DNA of 64,000 bases from Ananas comosus (Eukaryota; Streptophyta; Magnoliopsida; Poales; Bromeliaceae), in contig NC_033629.1 of the NCBI RefSeq assembly GCF_001540865.1, positions 9,008,274 to 9,072,273 on the forward strand. The letters are read 5' to 3'. The position numbers were made by a program, and so were the translations under genes. Under the pieces are notes generated by a model that searched no databases, was not told where the DNA came from, and saw only the letters and a program-made list of their open reading frames with translations. Positions 32,961 to 45,139 of the stretch are shown piece by piece. How positions within the stretch are numbered: the first letter of the stretch is position 1; each line of letters opens with the position of its first letter.

Positions 32961-35900
32961 TGTCACGCCCCGATTTCATAGTGGAAGCCTGTGGGGACGT
33001 CAACAGACTCGCCGAACGGACAGAGTTTTTTCTCTCTGCACGAAGCGACCAACGAGATAGAAGCAGTAATAAGGGAATCAAAGGGTCAACATTAACGATT
33101 CTAGAGTCCACAACTAAACACAAAGTATCTGAGTGATTTATGTAAAACTAAACTAAACAACTACCACTATTCATACAAATATACAACCATACATTTCAAA
33201 ATAAAGATACATAAGTAAAGATCCTGGCTTCACCAGTCCTGATGTACATTACATAATCTCAAAATCAATTAGCTGGTGGTCCTCTATATACACAGGTTGG
33301 AGATGCATGCTACCTATGGCGTGATTCTCTTAACTCGATGATCCGTTGGTGTAGCTGTATTTGAAAAGTAAACAATAAAAAAGTGTGAGAACTACTAGAC
33401 GGTAGTTTCGTAACAACCACGACCTTCCTACTGGGTCTACTAGAGATAAGAATAGGAAAAAAAAAGTAGTATAGTATACGATCAACTAAGCTACAAAGTA
33501 TGATAAAAAAGAAAAATACTTTTACTAACATCATGCCTCTAGACATATATCCTATCTATCATGCTTCTATAAAAGTATACTGTCTATCATATCTCTATAC
33601 ATGAAAAATGCGATAATAAAGCCGTCTGATATATGCATCAACTCCAATATTGATAAATAGGAACGGTACACCGTACAAAGTAAATAACCATGCCATGTAT
33701 CCACTAGTGTACTAATGTTGAGTGTAAGGTGTCACCCGGTCATATACATGCAACCCTATCAACATACTGTGACCCAATCATAAACTGACCAACTCGTAGG
33801 TCACATATGTAAGGAACAAAAGACAAAGTGACTAGAATATGTATCAATGCTGATACTAATAAATAAATACAGTAATAATATCTAATCGCAACGACCGAGT
33901 CATAGGTCCGGTCAAGCCTGCGCCTGCCTAGTGTCCAAACCGCAATCCCGCAGGTGCGCCCGTTAACATGTAGGCTCTATCCCTAGCCCGATCACCACTC
34001 CCACAGATGGGTCGTCATCCCAAGGGTAAATATCTCTGCAATAACTGGCCAGCATCAGGAGCGGCACTCGAAGGGGAGCAACCCCTACCGTATCTAATAG
34101 CATGTAACTCTATCAAGCTCAATGTGGCTCTGTAGGCTATGGTCTATGCAATGATCAAACAAATCACAAATAACCAATCTGCCTCGGCATAATCATAAAA
34201 TGTCAACTAAGTCATATATTACAGTAGTATAATCATATACCTCTCAATATCCAAGATCTATCATATGAACTAGAGTATATATAATGCAGATGAACACTAG
34301 ATCTCTTACTAAATATGCATATGATGTCCAGGGGTATTTACTAAAGATGCATATGTTGTCCAATGGCCCTTCCCAGTCTAACTTAGTGTATGCAACATAA
34401 TAAACTAATTGGTAATTACTAAACTAAAGCAATTCAACCTATTGATCATATAATTAGACATAGGTTAATGTTTGCATGAATATACTATATATGTAATCCA
34501 TTTCCTCTATTTAATTTCAAACTAAAACAATTTTCTACGAATATATAACCATATACATACACCTACAAATGCACCATAGACATATACATGATTTATTGCT
34601 CAATTAATCTAACATCAACCAGCGTTCACATGCAATATCTAAATTTTCACCCTTCACTCACCTATATTGCCATCACCACCCTCAAAGCGTGCAACCTGCA
34701 TTCATAAACATATACAAATATATGCAAAATAGACGTAGAAGGAAGTTCGCTATTTTCGGCGACACGGAACCCACCTAGATTGCAATCCAAAGATGACAAT
34801 GAACATAGGAGATGCGAGCTGCTTTGCTGCAGTCTTCCCGGTCCTTACAGCAGCCACAACATCAAAAAAAATTCGCTCAAAAAAATCCCGCAACGAATCT
34901 CACGTGAAATTAGGGATGCCAATGAGTATGAATATCCGAAATATTACCCGAATCCGAACCCGAACGGGGCGGGTTTATCCGAGCTAAATGGATATGGATT
35001 CGGTTTACATGGAAAATAAAAACCCGACGAATATGGATACGGGTATGGATTTTGTATTTACCCGACCCGACACCGAACCCGAACCCGAATAAATTATATA
35101 TATATACATACTTTATTTTTATTTATTTATATAATATATAAAATATTTAATAATTTTTATCCCTTAGATCTTAATTTAACGGTATGGATTCTTAAAACCT
35201 GCCGGGTCCGGGTCCCGGTTTGGTCGGGTACGAATATGGGCATGGATTTTTAAAACCCGCCGGGTTCGGGTTCGGGTTCGGGTCCGGATACGGGTTTTAA
35301 TTTGGTTTTCGGGTTCGGGTTCGGGTTCGGGTTCGGATACGGGTTTTAATTTGGTTTTTGGGTTCGGGTTCGGGTTTTTAAAAACCCGACCCAAACCCGA
35401 CCCGTTGACATCCCTACGTGAAATCGACTCCTGATTCACATACAAATCAATACTATGGACAAAGTAGAAAGTAACCAAGTGCTACTAAGTAGATATCTAT
35501 ATCTCACAATGAAGTTCAAGTCTCTTGACTACATAAATATGCGATTTGGAATAGAAGATAATTAACATGTATGTGGAATTACTCAACATGTGCTACATAA
35601 GGTATATAACAAGGAATATGCAATCAACATGCATATAATCGAAATGCCATGATTCATATCACAAGTACGAGTTCTAAATGTCATAATAATCAGGGAATCA
35701 ACATCGATAAAGAAACACTGCAGCCAAAAAAATTGAAAGTTGCAGTGAAGTTTATCGACAAGTCTGATTTAATCGATTCATTTTTAGCTCTAACCGTAAT
35801 GGTTTCGCCTCAAATTTCAGCTGTAGTTAGTTCACATCCTTAAGAATATCTGTTCCCAATTTCACAATCTAATTCAAAACGATCAAGGAGAAATTAGAAA

Positions 35901-36487
35901 ACATATTACTTGCTGTCCTGCACTGACATAGGGCTACTAAAACTACTAAAAGCCTAATTTCTCTTGAAATATAACTCCGTTTAGTCTCAAATTTATATAT
36001 TATAATCTCGACATCCATAGGTACTAATCAGCGAAATTTCAGAGTTTAATTCCATATAAAACGGAAGAAATTAATAGAAGAAATCTACTGTCAGCACTAC
36101 TCTAACAGCAGTTTAAGCCAATCTTTGTATTCTCTTTTATATACCCATCTAATAAAGTAAAATCAAATTCAAGCCTTAACCATACACATCAAATAAAATA
36201 AAATCAACTATTTAGAGCATCAAATTCAAGCCTTAACCATTTACATCCATAAAACCCAGCAAGATATTTACCTCTATTACCCAATCCATTTTCTTTCAAT
36301 TTGTTGCCTAATCAAAAGTTGGGTTGGCCTCCAATAAAGCTTTCTTCCAATTTTGCTAGAATTTTCCACAAATTTATCACAATTTTGCACCTATTTGTGT
36401 GTGAGAAAGAAAGAAGAGGATAAGGGATTTTGAGAGGAGAAGAAAGAAAGAGAAGATGGTGTCGGTTGGGGAAGGGAGAAAAATCGG
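32961..36487 (-). mobile_element. Minus-strand chromovirus-type LTR, right side cut
   Basis: On the minus strand its 3' end is ...CGGGGCGTGACA (32961), as in the other Tekay-like LTRs here. A segment at 33385-33440 parallels 41130-41190 of another minus-strand LTR (GTGAGAACTAC... then ...CCTACTGGGTCTA). A TATATAAAAG box reads on the minus strand at about 36143-36134. The 5' terminus is lost where the foldback element begins (~36488). A hAT MITE (34911-35416) is inserted inside. Confidence 0.65.
34911..35416. mobile_element. hAT MITE (506 bp) with perfect 8 bp TSD
   Basis: The termini TAGGGATGCCAAT and (inverted) TAGGGATGTCAAC are inverted repeats. CGTGAAAT occurs on both sides (34903-34910 and 35417-35424), the 8 bp duplication expected for hAT. 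The interior is built from GGGTTCGGGTTCGGG-type hexamer runs on one strand and the CCCGAACCCGAA complement near the left end. Confidence 0.93.
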
Positions 36488-38657
36488 GTTAATTACACAA
36501 GTACGTAGTCCCCAACCTTTGCAGTAATTTTTATTGGCCAATTTGCCTAAAAAATTCACTTATTTTTGACTTTTCAAAATCGGACCACCATTTTCATTTT
36601 TACAGATTCGGTTCGTTTTTTCAGCAAACTGACCAAAATACGCTTATACTGTTCTCTCTCTCCTCTTTTTTTTCTCTCGTTCTTTTTTTCTTTCTCTTCC
36701 CAGAGAGCGGCGGAGACAGAGGCAGAGGCGGAGGTTGAGGCGAAGGCGGCCTGCTTTAGTTTTGTCTGACGCATCCTTATCCTCGCTCGCACACCCCCCG
36801 CCTTCCTCGCCTCTGACACCGCCGAGGCCGCGCTGCGACTTTTTTTTTTTTCCCCTCTCCGACCCTCCTCCACCGCCACCGACGACGACGACTATCTCAC
36901 ACTCTCTCGCCTTTCTTACCCTTTCCCTCTCCCTCCTCCTTCACCTCTTCCGCCGCCTTCGACGATGACACTTCTCCGCCGACATCGGCGCCGCGGAGGA
37001 TTTTTTTTTTTTCCACTCCGACTCTCCTCCACCGTCTCCGACGACGACGCCTCTCTCGCCCTTCCCCACCCTTCTCGTCCTCTCCCTCTCCCTCCTCCTC
37101 TGCCGCCTCCGACGACGACGCATCTTCGCCGACGCCGACACCGCGGAGGTCACTGCGGCACTGCAGCCTCAGAGCGGGGGGTCCTTAGCGGCGTCGTCGC
37201 CGGCGTCGTGGCTGTTAGCAGAGAGGGGTGACAAAAAAAAATATAGAAGAAGCAAGAAAAAAAATAAAGATAAAAAATTATAGAAAAAGAATGATGAAAA
37301 TGAAATTACATCGTTAACTGCAACAAAAAATTATAAGTTGCACTACTTAAGATAAAACTGCAGCTTTAAGATGAAAATTACACTCTTTGGGAAATATTTA
37401 CACTGTTTCTCCTCTTATTGTACTCTTTCAGATATAAACTGCATCCATTAAGATAAAAGTTATACTCTTTAAACGAAAGTTGCACTCTTTGAGAGATATT
37501 TATACTATTTCTTCTCTTCTTGTACTTTTTTAGATGTAACTGCACCCCTTTAAGAGATATTTATACTGTTTTTTCTTTTGTTGCACTGTTTTTTCTTTTG
37601 CTGCACTGTTTTTCCTCTTATTGCACTGTTTCTCCTTTTAAAGGGTGCAGTTTAAGATAAAAAATAGTAAAACAAGAGAAGAAATAGTGCAACAAGAATA
37701 GAAACAGTGCAACAAAAGGAGAAACAGTGCAACAATATGAGAAACAATATAAATACTTTTTGAAGGGGTGCAGTTTACATCTCAAAGAGTGCAAGAAGAA
37801 AAACAGTGTAAATATCTCTCAAAGAGTGCAACTTTCGTTTAAAGAGTGTAACTTTCATCTTAATAGATGCAGTTTACATCTGAAAGAGTGCAATAAGAGA
37901 AAAAACAGTGTAAATATCTCCCAAAGAGTATAATTTTTGTTTAAAGAGTGTAATTTTTATCTTAAAGCTGCAGTTTACATCTTTAGTAGTGCAACTTATA
38001 ATTTTTTTCAGTTAACTATGCAATTTCATCTTCATCATTCTTTTTCTATAATTTTTTATCTTTATTTTTTCTTGTTTCTTTTATAATTTTTTTTTCTTGT
38101 TTCTTCTATAATTTTTTTTTTTGTTACCCCTCTCTGCCAACGGCCACGACGCCGGTGACGACGCTGCTAAGGACTCCCTGCTTCGAGGCTGCAGCGCTGC
38201 AGTGACCTTCACGATGTCGGTGTCGGCATCGACGCCAGAGAAGATGCGTCGTCGTTGGAGGCGGCAGAGGATGAGGAAGAGGGAGAGGACGAGAAGGACG
38301 AGGAAGGACAAGAGAGACGTCGGGTCGGAGATGGTGGAGGAGAGTCGGAGAGGAGAAAAAAAAAAAAGAGTCGCGGCGCGACCTCGGCTTGGTCGGAGGC
38401 GTGGAAAGTGGGGTGTGCAGGAGAGGATAAGGATGCGCCGGACAAAATCGAAGCAGGCCGCCTTCGTTCTGTCTTTGCCGCTCTCTGGGAAGAGAAAGAA
38501 AAAAAGAACGAAAGAAAAAAAAGAGGAGAGAGAAAAAGGTATAAGGGTATTTTGGTCAGTTTGCTGAAAAATCGGACCGAATCTGCAAAAACAAAAAATG
38601 TGGCCCGGTTTTGCAACAGCTCAAAATAAGTGGATTTTTTATGCAAATTGGCCATTT
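36488..38657. mobile_element. Foldback element (~2.2 kb), Mutator-like termini
   Basis: 36533-37640 is repeated in inverted order at about 37650-38657. Examples: TTGGCCAATTTGC at 36533 against GCAAATTGGCCA near 38644, CAGCAAACTGACCAAAATA against its complement near 38550, and the GCGGCGTCGTCGCCGG side near 37195 against 38140-38165. The centre (37320-38000) is a run of AAAGAGTGCAAC/CAGTGCAACAA motifs, also inverted about ~37640. The outer left end GTTAATTACACAAGTACGTAGTCCCC resembles that of 39373; the right outer end is missing. Open frames in the CT/GC-rich arms appear on both strands as mirror images and are not taken as genes. Confidence 0.82.
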
Positions 38658-39372
38658 TTTTTTAAAAGTCGCTATGTCTCAATCTTTTTCTGAATTTTTT
38701 TGTTATTTATTTTCTAATCTTGTAGTCTTATTACAATTACATCATAACTGTAAAAAAAATATTAAAATTAACGGAATCGCCACATCAACGTCTATTTGGC
38801 ATCCTTTTGCATGTTAAGTTAGGTCCCTAAACTTTGCATGTTTTTCACTTTAATCCCTAAAAATAAAAATTTTAAATTTTAAATTTAAATTAACAAATAA
38901 TATTAAAATTAAAATTTTAAACTAACGAGAAATTAGAATTTTGAATTCGAATTTAAAACTGAATTAAAATTTTGAATTGAAATTCAAATTTTAAATTTAA
39001 ATTTTTAATTGAATCTAAATTTTGAATTCAAACTTAAAATTTTGATTTTAAAATCATATTCAAAATTTTGATTTTAAATTTTAAATTTGAATTCAAAATT
39101 TAAATTTGAATTTAAGATTTGATTTCAATTATAAATTTGAATTTAAACTTTGAATTCAAATACACATTTTGAATTTGAAATTTGAAATTGATGTTTGAAA
39201 TCAAATTAGAATTTAGAATTCGAAATGTAAATTTGAATTTAAAATTTAAAATTTAAAATCAAATACAAAATTGAAATTTGAATTCTAATTTAAATTTGAA
39301 TCCGAAATCAAAATTTAAATTTAAAATTTAAATCTTAAATTAAAAATCTATTTTTGAATTTATAAATTTAAT
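38658..39372. other. A/T block of AAATTT/GAATTC words
   Basis: 38870-39365 is built almost entirely of short self-complementary words (AAATTT, TTTAAA, GAATTC). A terminus-like phrase, TAGGTCCCTAAACTTTGCAT, stands at 38819, so this may be the inside of an old Mutator-like element. No gene. Confidence 0.5.
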
Positions 39373-39674
39373 GAGTTAATTACACCATTGGTCCCCAATC
39401 TTTGCATTGTTTCTCAATTAGATCCTCAACCTCTTTTTTTTTTTTGCAATCTGCTGACATAGTGCCACCGTGGCGCTGACGCGACACCTTTATGACGCTG
39501 ATATGGCGCCTTCGTGACACTGACATGGTACTGACGTGATATTTTTCGTCAATTTTAATATCTATTTAACGGACGGGACTTAATTGTAATGAAATCAAGA
39601 AATTAGAAACTTGATTGCAAAAAAAAAGGTTGGGGATCAAATTGAAAAACCGTGTAAAGGTTAGGGACCATTGG
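39373..39674. mobile_element. Mutator-like inverted-repeat element (~300 bp)
   Basis: The left end CACCATTGGTCCCCAATCTT (39383) and the inverted right end CACCAATGGTCCCTAACCTT (39674) begin ~70 bp terminal inverted repeats. It separates the A/T block from a truncated gag gene and probably cut that gag. Confidence 0.65.
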
Positions 39675-40277
39675 TGCCCACATCATAGGCGGAAGATCAG
39701 AAGACCGATCCCGCCTAACCCGCTTCCACCACACCTTCGCCGCCTTCTCAAGGCAGTGTGTGGCGAGGTGTACCTTGTCCTTCTCCAAGGTGTATAGGTC
39801 CTCGAAGAGTTTCTCCATGGAGTCGATCCATGACTCCACTACCGCCGGTTCCACCATCCCCCCTTCGAAGATAGGTGGGTTGAACTTCTTGAATTGAATG
39901 AGAGCCGCCAACGCGCGCTCCCGCTCCGCCTCTTCCGTCGTACTATCGGGATTTGAAGTCCCCGATCCAGCCGGAATCGCCGTAACTGGAATGGCCGCCG
40001 CGGCCACACCCTTCGCTACGGTCGGCACCACCGCAGGGGGCGTAGGGGGCTCGGCCTCCACGTGAGCCGTCGCCGCCTGCTGTCGCTCCAAGGCCTCTTA
40101 AAGCCGTCGTATCTGCTCCCCCTGACGCTGAACCAACTCCGCTTGCTGTTGCACTACGCCAATAAGCGCGGCCATCTGCTCCCGAAGCTCCCCGTCGCCA
40201 CCCGCTCCGGGTTGCACAGGAGCCGCACTTGGTTCCTCGGGCATCGACCTTGTTCGGGGTCGACCACGAGGCAGCAT
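39675..40277 (-). pseudogene. Ty3/gypsy gag N-terminus, truncated
   Basis: On the minus strand the ATG at 40277 opens MLPRGRPRTRSMPEE and leads through a coiled-coil-like QMAALIGVVQQQAELVQRQ segment to a classical gypsy gag (FKKFNPPIFEGG, VESWIDSMEKLFEDL, KVHLATHCLEKAAKVWWKRV). One in-frame TAA (40100-40098) lies at codon 60. The coding match ends about 39672 at the edge of a Mutator-like element; the zinc knuckle and all of pol are absent. Confidence 0.85.
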
Positions 40278-40616
40278 TGCTTCCTGAAACGAAGCAATTC
40301 ACGTTAATTACTTAACCAACATACTCGAACTTACCCAATCCGGCGAAAGCAAAAGTGTATTTATTTTTATTTCCAAGCATCATGTAGTTGGCCGCCGATC
40401 ACAACACAAGGAAAATAAAAAACAAATATCAACTTAAAACTAGTCCCTAACTATATTAGAGACATACTAACATCAACCCAATCATAAGCTTTCGCTATGT
40501 TTTGTCCAACGTCACTCACGTTCCCAAGATCCTTAAGGTCTTTCCATTCCTAAAGGTCTCTAGGTCCATCCTATACGTGCACTTTTTGGCTTTTTACACT
40601 CTAATACCATTATATC
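40278..40616 (-). other. Leader and PBS of the minus-strand gypsy fragment
   Basis: Between gag and LTR. A diverged PBS, TGGTATTAG on the minus strand (40609-40601), lies 8 bp after the LTR end and resembles the initiator-Met primer site. No gene otherwise. Confidence 0.6.
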
Positions 40617-41857
40617 TGTCACGCCCCGAACCCGGTCCTATTTGGCCAGTTCGGACCCGTCGAACAGACACCGAACGAACAGAGCCTCTCCTGTCCACCC
40701 AAGGCTCAACAACAAGTACAAATAGAGTATAAAATTTGCACATGCGGAAGTATACATAATGGCTTGCACGAGGGCAAGCAGTAGCCAGAGTGAAAGTACT
40801 ATCTACTCAACATACAAGTAATATGATTCCCTTTTAACCATATACATGCATACATCTTTAAACATTTAGATTCTTTACATTCTTTGCATTATTTTTTTCT
40901 ACAACTCAAGTTCTCCAAAATATAACTTCTTGCTTTCAATATAAATCCTTTTACATCATTCATGTTCTTTCATTTAAACGTCTATAATCATCAAAATACA
41001 AAGGATGATGTAAGAGGGTATGCAACTACAAAATGTAAAGTATCTCGGGCGGTCTCTGTCTAGGGTGCGATACCCTTACCGCGATCATCCACCGGTTCGC
41101 TCGGTCTTGGCTCTGTGGAAATAGTGGGGTGAGAACTACAACAAAGTTTCCAGTGGGTTCGACCGCCGACCATGCCGACTTTCCCACTAGGTCTAAATCA
41201 GGCATAATAGAAGAAAAATAGATAGTAACCAACTAAACAAATGCAGCTAATATGCCTGAACAATAAACAATGTTATGCGCAATAGAATGCTCATGATGAA
41301 TGCAAAATCACTTTTCGGTTCCCAATCTCTAGGCTAGCCCGTGGGTTTCGCCCTCAATAGACTCACCAATTCAAATCCCAAGTATCGGGAAGACTACTAT
41401 GCCCGATGGGACCGTCCTCTGAGGGATTCCACGTCCCAGTGATGACAACTCCAGAGCACATCGCCCCAGGGGGAGCTACCGCCCTCGAGCAAGGACTTAC
41501 AGGTGAGTATGATCAAATCCTTAACTATAAGGATGTCAAGTTCAATCCATTCCTTAACTATAAGGAAGCTATGCACATATGACCCTTAACTCTAAGGTTG
41601 TATGTCATAATGTCTCTATCACACTTTTACTTGCATTCTTTTCTTTCACTAGTGTCATGTACACTACTTTGTTCTTGTACTGACACACTCATGCCACACT
41701 TGTTTTCGAAGTGTTCAACTCTAGCATTCTTGACTCGTCGATGCCACTCTCTACACTTATGTCAACATGATACATTTGTTCTCTAAGTTCACTAAGTTCT
41801 TGTCATTTATTATGCATACATAGGATTTATAAATTCTCACTTTCTTACTAGTATTTC
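40617..41857 (-). repeat. Minus-strand gypsy 5' LTR, 3' part
   Basis: On the minus strand the LTR ends GGTTCGGGGCGTGACA at 40617. It continues to the right until 41857, where the plus-strand chromovirus is inserted (target ATTTC at 41853-41857), and resumes at 52900. Joined length is about 2.58 kb. Confidence 0.8.
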
Positions 41858-44606
41858 TATAGTACATTGAACTTTGGCAAATTGCGAAGTTCGAGTGGGG
41901 GAAGGCCAATTGGAATTAGCCGACATCTTCTAAAGGGTTTAGAGAAGTTGGTGAACAGGTTTGAGAGTGATCGGAGCGCGGGAAGCGAGAAAGTGCATTG
42001 CTGTGGATTTATTTCACTATTTTGCATTGTTGTATCGGTACAAATATGTATCTGTACCGGTACAACAAGCAGCAGAGGCAGCAGCTACGTGGCAGCAGGC
42101 CTAATTTGGTCTTTTCTCATCTCTAGCTTATCTATAAGCCTCTAGCTCGACCCCTGCCCTTCAGATAAGGTTGCTGGGACTCTGAACCAAGGGTTTACAC
42201 CTCTCTTACTTTTTCTCTCTAGGAAGTGTTCTCTCTCTAAGTGGAATCAAGGGTTTTGGTCCATTTTCCTCTTCTCTTTTGATGCTGATTGCTTTGGGAG
42301 GTCAAGGAGCTATTACAGAAGGTGAAGAAGGTGTCTTGGGGCGAATTTCGCAGCTCCCTTGCAGCAGGTAGCTGAGGGAAAGGTTGCTAAGGTAACAACT
42401 TAATTAATTTAAGATTTGATGTGTTGGTGATAGAGTTAAGTGTGATTTTGAGTTCTTGTAACCAGCAGCAGTGGGGGAGAGATTTTGGCAGCTCGGGAAG
42501 GGGGCTGTGGCTGCGGAGCTTCAATCCGAAGCTAGGGGANATTTCGCAGCTCCCTTGCAGCAGGTAGCTGAGGGAAAGGTTGCTAAGGTAACAACTTAAT
42601 TAATTTAAGATTTGATGTGTTGGTGATAGAGTTAAGTGTGATTTTGAGTTCTTGTAACCAGCAGGAGTGGGGGAGAGATTTTGGCAGCTCGGGAAGGGGG
42701 CTGTGGCTGCGGAGTTTCAATCCGAAGCTAGGGGAAGGTACTACCAAAGCTGTGAGAAGGTAATTGAGTGCTTAGACGCATAATTGATGCTATATAAGTT
42801 ATAAATATGAAGTATGAATGCTGATTTTGGGAGTTTGTGTTCTCAGCAGCTGGAATCTTCACTTTAAACTGAGTATTACAATCTTATGAGCTGATTTTGA
42901 ATGTAATTTAACCAGAGGAAAGTGAGAATTCAAGTTGGGAATCTACGCAAGCTGAATTCCAGCATATTCTAAGAAATCGCATAGGTGTACTAACACTGTT
43001 TGAGCAGTGTTCGCAGCAGGTTTGCCAAAGGCTATCGGATTGTTCTCGGCTGATATTTAGGAGCTTTTGGAGGTTAAGGTGAGTACCTTAACCTGAACCA
43101 AAGCAGGGGTTCAAGCTACAGCCGTGTGCAAGGTGAGATGTTGCTGAAATTAGATGTTTTGGTAATTGTCTCAATGCAGTTTTCTAACTAGTTCGCAGCA
43201 GGTGCGAAGATCACTTTGGGCTGAACATTGAGCCCCTTTTTGGGCTGAATTAAACTGAGTTTGGGAGTACTTCAACCTGAATTAAGCAGAGGTTTAGTTT
43301 CAGTCTAAGCCTAGGTGAGGATTTAGTCTATTTTCTATGATTATGTGAAGTTTTACCATTGGTATAGAAGTCAGCTCTTAGCTGATTTCGGATTTGATGT
43401 TAGGGGAATTGAAGGCTTCGGATTTCCTACAAAAGTAAGTTCGACAAGGATCGTCAAGTAGTAGGTGGGTTTGACCTTACCAGAACAAGTGAAACCCCTA
43501 TGTTCTATATGATACTATAGAATTACTTGGATGTGTAACTTTATGAATAAGTACTCAACATCAGGAATTGAATGCTATAAACACATTGGTTTATTGAGTG
43601 AAATGGAACTTTTATAATGTGAATAGAAGCATGAGTAATAGTAATGATGCTTAGTCTAAATATCTGGACCTTACATGGCATAGGTACATATGCATTACTT
43701 TCTTAACTTGTTGAGTCCAGTGGATATTAGCCTTTTCACTATGTTTAGATTCCGACCTATTGGTCGAGAGTGAGAACCTTACATGTTATGGTATGATTAT
43801 CTAAAACTATTAGACTATGGATTATGCTTGCTTGCCATTGTGCTCATTCGCACATGCTTGTGAGAGTCGCGCCCCAGAAGCCGGCACTCCGGAGTTGGCC
43901 TACGCGACAGATTGCTCGCCCGTGCGGGATTGGGTGCCGAAGTGGATTGCCGTGGGGAGTGTATACTACCACGGGGCCATTAGGCGCGGCGCAAGCTGTA
44001 CTACCTTGAGTAGGTCGTTACGAATTAAACTAAAGTACTAACGGATAGTAATATATGATTACCCTTAATCAATGTACAGTTACACACTTACATGACATGT
44101 TTATGTTCATAGCAACTACCTTACTTGCTTCTACTTGATTGATACATCTGATAGTATGATACATGTTCATAGTTTATTATCATTGATAGATCTAGCATGC
44201 AATAACTATTTTTTTTTTACTTTTCAATTAGTACATCTTGAGCCTAGTGGTGTAATTCGCTGAGGCTGGCGGCTTACCCACTGGAACCTATTGTTTAATA
44301 GTTTTCACGCTCTCTTTATTATTGCTTTCACAGAGCCATCCACTACGGAAGAGGTTAGGGATCGCGGCAAGGGAGTCGCGTCTAGCTAGAGATAGCGTGG
44401 AGCCCTACTAGGTGATCACCTCGCTACCTGGACATATGGACGAGAGTGATGTGTACCCTATGTAGAGAGACTACCATTTCTGTATATATAGTTTTGGGTG
44501 ACTCTATGATGTATATTTGTTTAGAACAGTGGATTTACAGTTTTGGGTTTTATCTTTTGTTGAGCTTTGTAGGGTTATACTTACTTTTCTCTAGTAATAG
44601 TACAGT

Positions 44607-44656
<50 letters not shown>

Positions 44657-44795
44657 TTTGCTCTGATATCAGGTTATAATCTTCTTGTAATTACTACTTT
44701 TCTGACATGATTTCTGTAGACGTCTTATATACTGCAGGTATCTGACGGGTCTGTGCATGTACCGGGTATGCTTCCGTTAGGACCCGGGCGTGACA
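41858..44795 (+). repeat. Chromovirus 5' LTR, with an N-marked internal duplication
   Basis: It ends GGGCGTGACA. GTAC palindromes lie at 42030-42062 and a TATAAG box at 42133. A ~197 bp segment occurs twice (about 42343-42539 and 42541-42735) on either side of an N at 42540; the 3' LTR has it once. (TA)n occupies 44610-44654. Confidence 0.9.
42030..42062. promoter_or_regulatory. GTAC palindromes of the chromovirus 5' LTR
   Basis: TATCGGTACAAATA and CTGTACCGGTACAAC lie ~70-100 bp upstream of the TATAAG box at 42133. The 3' LTR has the pair at 50184-50219 before its TATAAG at 50286; there the first motif is intact and the second is mutated. Confidence 0.6.
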
Positions 44796-44803
44796 GATTA
44801 TAG

Positions 44804-44816
44804 TGGTATCGGAGCC
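44804..44816 (+). other. Chromovirus primer binding site
   Basis: TGGTATCGGAGCC, 8 bp after the LTR end, matches the initiator tRNA-Met site except for one A-to-G change. Confidence 0.8.
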
Positions 44817-45139
44817 TAGGGTTGAGTCTTAGTGGACCTAGTAAACCTTAGGCTGGTTGGACTATAGGAAATAGGCTCGCGAGAGACGAGGTCTATTTAA
44901 TTTTAAAGCGAAAGTATTTCGATTGGGTATTTTATAAACTCCGAATAGGAGGAGTTTAATTGAAAGGTGCAACTACTAACTTTGTAGAGAGCCACGCTGG
45001 CGGCCGACAACGTTACATCGGAAGTTAGTGGGTGGCACATTTCATTACTTTCGCCTGATTGGGTGGTTAAGGTATTGAGTGGGGTTTCGATAGTGTGAGT
45101 TTTATTAACTTACGCTTATTATGTTTGTTGCAGTTTAAT

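Noticed and set aside
37727..37933. 68-aa frame with repeated LHLKECKK/QLSFKEC words
   Set aside because: A translation of the reiterated GTGCAAC centre of the foldback element; the repeats are DNA-level.
36574..38655. Open frames in the foldback arms (up to 148 aa)
   Set aside because: They occur as mirror-image pairs on opposite strands because the arms are inverted copies; low-complexity CT and GAAA runs keep them open.
43817..44041. 74-aa frame in the chromovirus LTR, similar at 51787-51987
   Set aside because: Present in both LTRs with frame-disrupting differences, as expected for non-coding LTR sequence.
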